DNA of 64,000 nt from contig JBMONF010000046.1 of the NCBI GenBank assembly GCA_049323455.1, positions 124,001 through 188,000 of the forward strand. The letters are read 5' to 3'. Of the stretch, positions 60,729 through 64,000 are shown piece after piece. Below the pieces are notes generated by a model. It worked only from the letters and a program-made list of their open reading frames with translations. It was not told the origin of the DNA and searched no databases. Each line of letters starts with the position of its first letter. Positions within the stretch are counted from its first letter, which is position 1. Source of the stretch: Hypericibacter sp049323455 (GTDB lineage Bacteria; Pseudomonadota; Alphaproteobacteria; Dongiales; Dongiaceae). A program made the position numbers and the translations under genes.

Positions 60729-62117
60729 TCAGCCGCGGTAGCAGACCTGACGCGCCGCGGCGGCGATGCCGTCCGCATTGGGCAGGGCCAGTGCCTCGAG
60801 ATTGGCGGCGTAAGGCAGCGGCACGTCGGCCCCGGCCACCCGCGCCACCGGCGCGTCGAGCCAGTCGAAGGCCTGCTCCATCATCAGCGCCGCCAGCTCC
60901 GCGCCGATGCCGGCAAAGGGCCAGCCCTCCTCGACGGTGACGAGGCGGTTGGTGCGCTTGACCGATTCGACGATGGTCTCGGTATCGAGCGGCCGCAGGC
61001 TGCGCAGGTCGATCACCTCGGCCTCGATGCCCTCCTGGGCGAGAGTCTCGGCTGCTGCCAGCGCATAGCCCACGGGGCGCGAGAAAGTGGCGATGGTGAC
61101 GTCGCGCCCGGGCCGGACGATCTTGGCCTTGCCGATCGGCACGATCCAATCGGCGCTGGTCGGCACCGGAAAGCTCTGGCCGTAGAGGATCTCGTTCTCG
61201 AGGAACACCACCGGGTTGGGATCGCGGATCGCCGACTTGAGCAGGCCCTTGGCGTCGGCCGCCGACCAGGGCGCCACCACCTTGAGGCCCGGGCAGTGCG
61301 CGTACCAGCTCGCATAGCACTGCGAATGCTGGGCGGCCACGCGCGCGGCGGCACCGTTGGGGCCGCGGAAGACGATCGGGCAGCCCATCTGGCCGCCCGA
61401 CATGTAGTTGGTCTTGGCGGCCGAGTTGATGACATGGTCGATCGCCTGCATGGCGAAATTGAAGGTCATGAACTCGACGATCGGCTTGAGCCCCGCAAAG
61501 GCCGCGCCGACGCCGAGCCCGGTGAAGCCGTATTCGGTGATGGGCGTGTCGATCACCCGCTTGGGTCCGAACTCCTCGAGCAGGCCCTGGCTGACCTTGT
61601 AGGCGCCCTGGTATTCGGCCACCTCCTCGCCCATCAGGAACACGGCCGGATCGCGCCGCATCTCCTCGGCCATGGCGTCGCGCAAGGCCTCGCGCACGGT
61701 CATGACCTGCGTCTCGCCCAGCTCGGGCTCCGGCGCGGGCGCGACGCCGGCGGGCGCTGCGGGCGCCGGCGTCACGACGGCGAGCTTCGGCGCGGGCCGG
61801 GCCGCGGGTGCGGGCTCGGCGGCCGGTACGGCCTTGGGCGCAGGTCTTGCTGCCGCAGCCGCATCGATGCTCTCGCCCTCGCCTGCCAGGAGCGCAATCG
61901 GCGTGTTGACCGCGACATTTTCGGTGCCGGCCGGCACGATGATGCGGGCGAGCTTGCCCTCGTCCACCGCCTCCACCTCCATCGTGGCCTTGTCCGTCTC
62001 GATCTCGGCGATCACGTCGCCGGGCTTGACCGCGTCGCCTTCCTTCTTGAGCCACTTGGCGAGCTTGCCTTCGGTCATGGTGGGCGAGAGGGCCGGCATC
62101 AGGATCTCGGTCGCCAT
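60729..62117 (-). CDS. pdhB: Pyruvate dehydrogenase E1 beta subunit with lipoyl domain
   Basis: A 462-residue E1 beta subunit carrying an extra N-terminal lipoyl domain (M-A-T-E-I-L-M-P-A-L..., lipoyl site in E-T-D-K-A-T-M-E near residue 43) and an Ala/Pro-rich linker (about 85-135) before the transketolase-like beta domain. This fusion is a known feature of alphaproteobacterial PdhB. The lipoyl domain is nearly identical to that of PdhC. It heads the pdhB-pdhC pair with pdhA 16 bp upstream. Confidence 0.97.
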   Translation of the reverse strand: MATEILMPALSPTMTEGKLAKWLKKEGDAVKPGDVIAEIETDKATMEVEAVDEGKLARIIVPAGTENVAVNTPIALLAGEGESIDAAAAARPAPKAVPAAEPAPAARPAPKLAVVTPAPAAPAGVAPAPEPELGETQVMTVREALRDAMAEEMRRDPAVFLMGEEVAEYQGAYKVSQGLLEEFGPKRVIDTPITEYGFTGLGVGAAFAGLKPIVEFMTFNFAMQAIDHVINSAAKTNYMSGGQMGCPIVFRGPNGAAARVAAQHSQCYASWYAHCPGLKVVAPWSAADAKGLLKSAIRDPNPVVFLENEILYGQSFPVPTSADWIVPIGKAKIVRPGRDVTIATFSRPVGYALAAAETLAQEGIEAEVIDLRSLRPLDTETIVESVKRTNRLVTVEEGWPFAGIGAELAALMMEQAFDWLDAPVARVAGADVPLPYAANLEALALPNADGIAAAARQVCYRG

Positions 62118-62133
62118 CGCGGGGCCCCTTTTC

Positions 62134-63138
62134 TCAGGCCTCGACCAGCACGTCGGTCCAGAGCTCGGACGGATCGGGCTCGGGGCTCGCCTGGGCGAAC
62201 TCGGCTGCCGCCGCGACGATGTCCTTCACTTCGCGGTCGATGGTCTTGAGCGCGTTCTCGTCGGCATAGCCGGCATCGAGCAGCTTCGTGCGCAGGCGGT
62301 CGATCGGGTCGTGCTCCTGACGCATGCGCGCGACCTCCTCCTTGCTGCGGTACTTGGCCGGATCGGACATGGAATGGCCGCGATAGCGGTAGGTCAGCGC
62401 CTCGAGGATGTAGGGGCCCTTGCCGCTGCGCGCATGCTGGATCGCCTTCTCGGCGGCGCTGCGTACGGCCAGCACGTCCATGCCGTCGATCTTCTGGCCC
62501 GGGATCCCGTAGGCCTGGCCGCGCGCATAGAGCTCCTTGCCGGCGGCCGCGCGCTCGACCGAGGTGCCCATGCCGTACTTGTTGTTCTCGATGACGTAGA
62601 TCACGGGGAGCTTCCACAGCGCGGCCATGTTGAAGGACTCGTAGACCTGGCCCTGATTGATGGCGCCGTCGCCGAGGAAGGTCAGGCACACACCGCCGTC
62701 CTCGCGCTGGCGGTGGGCGAAGGCAAGGCCGGTGCCGATCGGCACCTGCGCGCCGACGATGCCGTGCCCGCCGAAGAAGTTCTTCTCGCGGCTGAACATG
62801 TGCATCGAGCCGCCCTTGCCTTTGGAGTAGCCGGTGCGCCGGCCGGTGAGTTCGGCCATCACCCCCTTGGGGTCCATGCCGCAGGCGAGCATGTGGCCGT
62901 GATCGCGATAGCTGGTGATGACGCTGTCGGTCGGCTTGCGGGCCGCCATGCAACCCACCACCACGGCCTCCTGGCCGATATAGAGGTGGCAGAAGCCGCC
63001 GATCAGGCCCATGCCGTAGAGCTGGCCCGCCTTCTCCTCGAAGCGTCGGATCAGCAGCATGTCGCGATAGTGAGCGAGCAGCGCTTCGGCTTCGCCGCTG
63101 TCGGCCTTGACGGGCTTGCGCGCCGTGGTCCCAGCCAT
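62134..63138 (-). CDS. pdhA: Pyruvate dehydrogenase E1 alpha subunit
   Basis: A 334-residue E1 alpha that binds thiamine diphosphate with G-D-G-A-I-N-Q-G (G-D-G-x-N, about 151-158) and the F-N-M-A-A-L-W region. The phosphorylation loop (Y-R-Y-R-G-H-S-M-S-D-P, about 251-261) is present but bacterial complexes are generally not kinase-regulated. GAGGAGGGGAG precedes the ATG. First gene of pdhABC; ThiC at the window's other end supports cofactor supply. Confidence 0.97.
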   Translation of the reverse strand: MAGTTARKPVKADSGEAEALLAHYRDMLLIRRFEEKAGQLYGMGLIGGFCHLYIGQEAVVVGCMAARKPTDSVITSYRDHGHMLACGMDPKGVMAELTGRRTGYSKGKGGSMHMFSREKNFFGGHGIVGAQVPIGTGLAFAHRQREDGGVCLTFLGDGAINQGQVYESFNMAALWKLPVIYVIENNKYGMGTSVERAAAGKELYARGQAYGIPGQKIDGMDVLAVRSAAEKAIQHARSGKGPYILEALTYRYRGHSMSDPAKYRSKEEVARMRQEHDPIDRLRTKLLDAGYADENALKTIDREVKDIVAAAAEFAQASPEPDPSELWTDVLVEA

Positions 63139-63279
63139 GGTCTCCCCTCCTCGCCGGTCTTGTCGTGGCCGGCCTCGAGCGGGTGTCGGATCATGGCCCG
63201 CCCTTGAATGGTTAATTAGACCCGGGGCAGGAGAATAGCAAGGATAGGTAAATTTCTGACAAACAAGAAAAAAGTGGAA

Positions 63280-63300
63280 GTTAACTTGAAATCAGTTAAC
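63280..63300. promoter_or_regulatory. GTTAACT/AGTTAAC inverted repeat between ftsB and pdhA
   Basis: Two 7-bp perfect arms GTTAACT and AGTTAAC with a 7-nt spacer lie in the AT-rich leader, about 140-160 bp upstream of pdhA and overlapping the last codons of ftsB. It could be an operator for the pdh operon. The surrounding AT-rich stretch (63215-63300) is likely to hold the pdh promoter, for example a TTGTCA-like -35. Confidence 0.45.
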
Positions 63301-63663
63301 ATTATCCTGGGCGGGTCTAGCGAGGCTCGGACCGGCCGAGCCCGCCCCCGCATCGCGCCGCATGATCACGATCTCGTCGTCGCGGGCGAAGTTCAGCATG
63401 AGCCGGGTCTGCTCGTCGAGCAGGTCGGGATCGAGAGAGCCGGGGCTCAGGCGCTGCACCCGGTTGGCGAGCGTCGCCTGCTCGGCCTGCAGCGAGGCCA
63501 GCGTCGCGTCGGCTTGACGCAGCTGCTGCTTGAGCGCGAGCCAGGCCAGCAGCCCCCGCTCGCCCTGGATGGCGTGATAGCCGAAATAGCCGAGCAGCGA
63601 CGCGCCGATCAGCGGCAGCGCGATCTGCTTGAGGTGGCGGCGGATGTCGACTCGGAGCGCCAT
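63292..63663 (-). CDS. ftsB: Cell division protein FtsB/DivIC family
   Basis: A 123-residue bitopic membrane protein. One N-terminal membrane helix (I-A-L-P-L-I-G-A-S-L-L-G-Y-F-G-Y-H, about residues 14-30) is followed by a periplasmic coiled coil (L-K-Q-Q-L-R-Q-A-D-A-T-L-A-S-L-Q-A-E-Q-A-T-L, about 43-65) and then the DivIC-like L-D-P-D-L-L-D-E-Q-T-R. The ATG at 63663 is used. In alphaproteobacteria ftsB commonly lies between eno and pdhA, which fits. The C-terminal end overlaps the GTTAACT repeat. Confidence 0.9.
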   Translation of the reverse strand: MALRVDIRRHLKQIALPLIGASLLGYFGYHAIQGERGLLAWLALKQQLRQADATLASLQAEQATLANRVQRLSPGSLDPDLLDEQTRLMLNFARDDEIVIMRRDAGAGSAGPSLARPAQDNVN

Positions 63664-63817
63664 GAAGCGCACCGAATCACAGCCGAGTCGTCGGCGTCAA
63701 TGGAAAATCGACTCGAGAGTGCGACTCGCGCGGGGGGACTGCGGCCCAAGGAACCCGCACGCGCATCGAACGCCCTCGGGACCTCGCCTGCCGCGCCGCA
63801 TCGGTTATGGTGAGCCG

Positions 63818-64000
63818 ATGAACGCGATACACGACTTCCTGCTGATCGGTGCCGGGCTGGTGGTGCTCAGCATCCTGGCGAGCGCCTATGCCACGCGGCT
63901 GGGCGCGCCTGTGCTGCTCATCTTTCTTTTGCTCGGCATGCTGGCCGGCGAGGACGGGCCCGGCGGTATCGAGTTCGACGATTTCCGTCTCACCTATCTC
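63818..64000 (+). CDS. Potassium/proton antiporter (NhaP2/CvrA type), 3' end cut off by the window
   Basis: The first 61 residues of a membrane protein: M-N-A-I-H-D-F-L-L-I-G-A-G-L-V-V-L-S-I-L then L-G-A-P-V-L-L-I-F-L-L-L-G-M-L-A-G-E-D-G-P-G-G-I-E-F-D-D. This matches the start of CPA1-type potassium/proton antiporters with a first membrane helix, a short re-entrant segment and the G-E-D-G-P-G-G-I motif. The reading frame is open to the end. It lies opposite ftsB; the remaining domains (TrkA-C and others) are outside. Confidence 0.85.
   Translation, partial: MNAIHDFLLIGAGLVVLSILASAYATRLGAPVLLIFLLLGMLAGEDGPGGIEFDDFRLTYL

Noticed and set aside
59283..62249. Very long rightward open frame opposite the pdh genes (988 codons)
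   Set aside because: It is the antisense shadow of pdhB-pdhC, with Arg/Gly/Asp-rich composition and no ribosome site or domain; the pdh proteins on the other strand are unambiguous.

Overview
The window is GC-rich, densely packed, mostly chromosomal-core DNA from an alphaproteobacterium, probably Rhodospirillales-like or a close relative (inference from gene content, not from a search). Supporting marks are: the fused ispDF gene; a pyruvate dehydrogenase E1 beta subunit carrying its own lipoyl domain; the order dusB(nifR3)-ntrB-ntrC-ntrY-ntrX-trkA followed by dat, hfq and hflX; ftsB beside pdhA; and a COQ10/RatA-type START protein next to lipA. No rRNA, CRISPR array, complete prophage or intact insertion sequence was seen. 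One tRNA (Ser-UGA) is present.

Layout. 0-2 kb: a truncated patatin-like hydrolase and a 3-hydroxybutyrate dehydrogenase (storage polyester or lipid turnover). 2-3.8 kb: a fluoride riboswitch with promoter and terminator ahead of a cation/proton antiporter and a UspA protein. 3.9-6.5 kb: a small His-tailed protein, then a TPP riboswitch and thiC. 6.7-13.2 kb: exported peptidase-like hydrolase, small cytochrome c, Rieske oxygenase, small GYD and THUMP proteins, uppP. 13.3-17.3 kb: an accessory patch next to tRNA-Ser with an integrase-arm-like small protein, two poorly known proteins, and a DUF1778/GNAT toxin-antitoxin pair with a palindromic operator. A 13-bp copy of the tRNA 3' end lies at 15259, so part of the patch may be a small integrated element. 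17.7-22 kb: a PAS/HD-GYP signalling protein and an SDR-MFS-SDR operon. 22.2-28 kb: envelope genes (two small lipoproteins, DUF218 protein, MltB-type transglycosylase, RlpA, D,D-carboxypeptidase). 27.4-32.8 kb: tmk-holB-metG-tatD-MBL, a classical alphaproteobacterial run. 32.9-37.1 kb: LysR/cupin pair, mazG, GNAT, hydroxyisobutyrate-dehydrogenase-like enzyme. 37.2-51.6 kb: IMPase-hflX-hfq, HAD-dat, a TonB-like gene on the opposite strand, and trkA with the two nitrogen two-component systems. 51.7-55.4 kb: a CcsA-like membrane protein, then ispDF-cinA-DUF429. 55.4-63.7 kb: RatA-like, lipA, lpdA, GST, the pdhABC operon and ftsB; the window ends inside a potassium/proton antiporter.

How the genes work together. 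Two riboswitches control fluoride tolerance and thiamine synthesis; the thiamine diphosphate made from the ThiC product is a cofactor of PdhAB at the other end of the window, and LipA provides the lipoyl groups for PdhB, PdhC and their partner Lpd. The Ntr genes sense nitrogen and redox state. The 22-28 kb block maintains peptidoglycan. Several families of dispersed palindromic repeats sit between genes.

The observations judged most worth following are the fluoride leader with its nested inverted repeat, the possible att repeats at tRNA-Ser, the 23-bp perfect palindrome ahead of dusB-ntrBC, the toxin-antitoxin operator, and the FNR/FixK-like box ahead of the integrase-arm-like gene. I did not find a clearly new multi-gene system.
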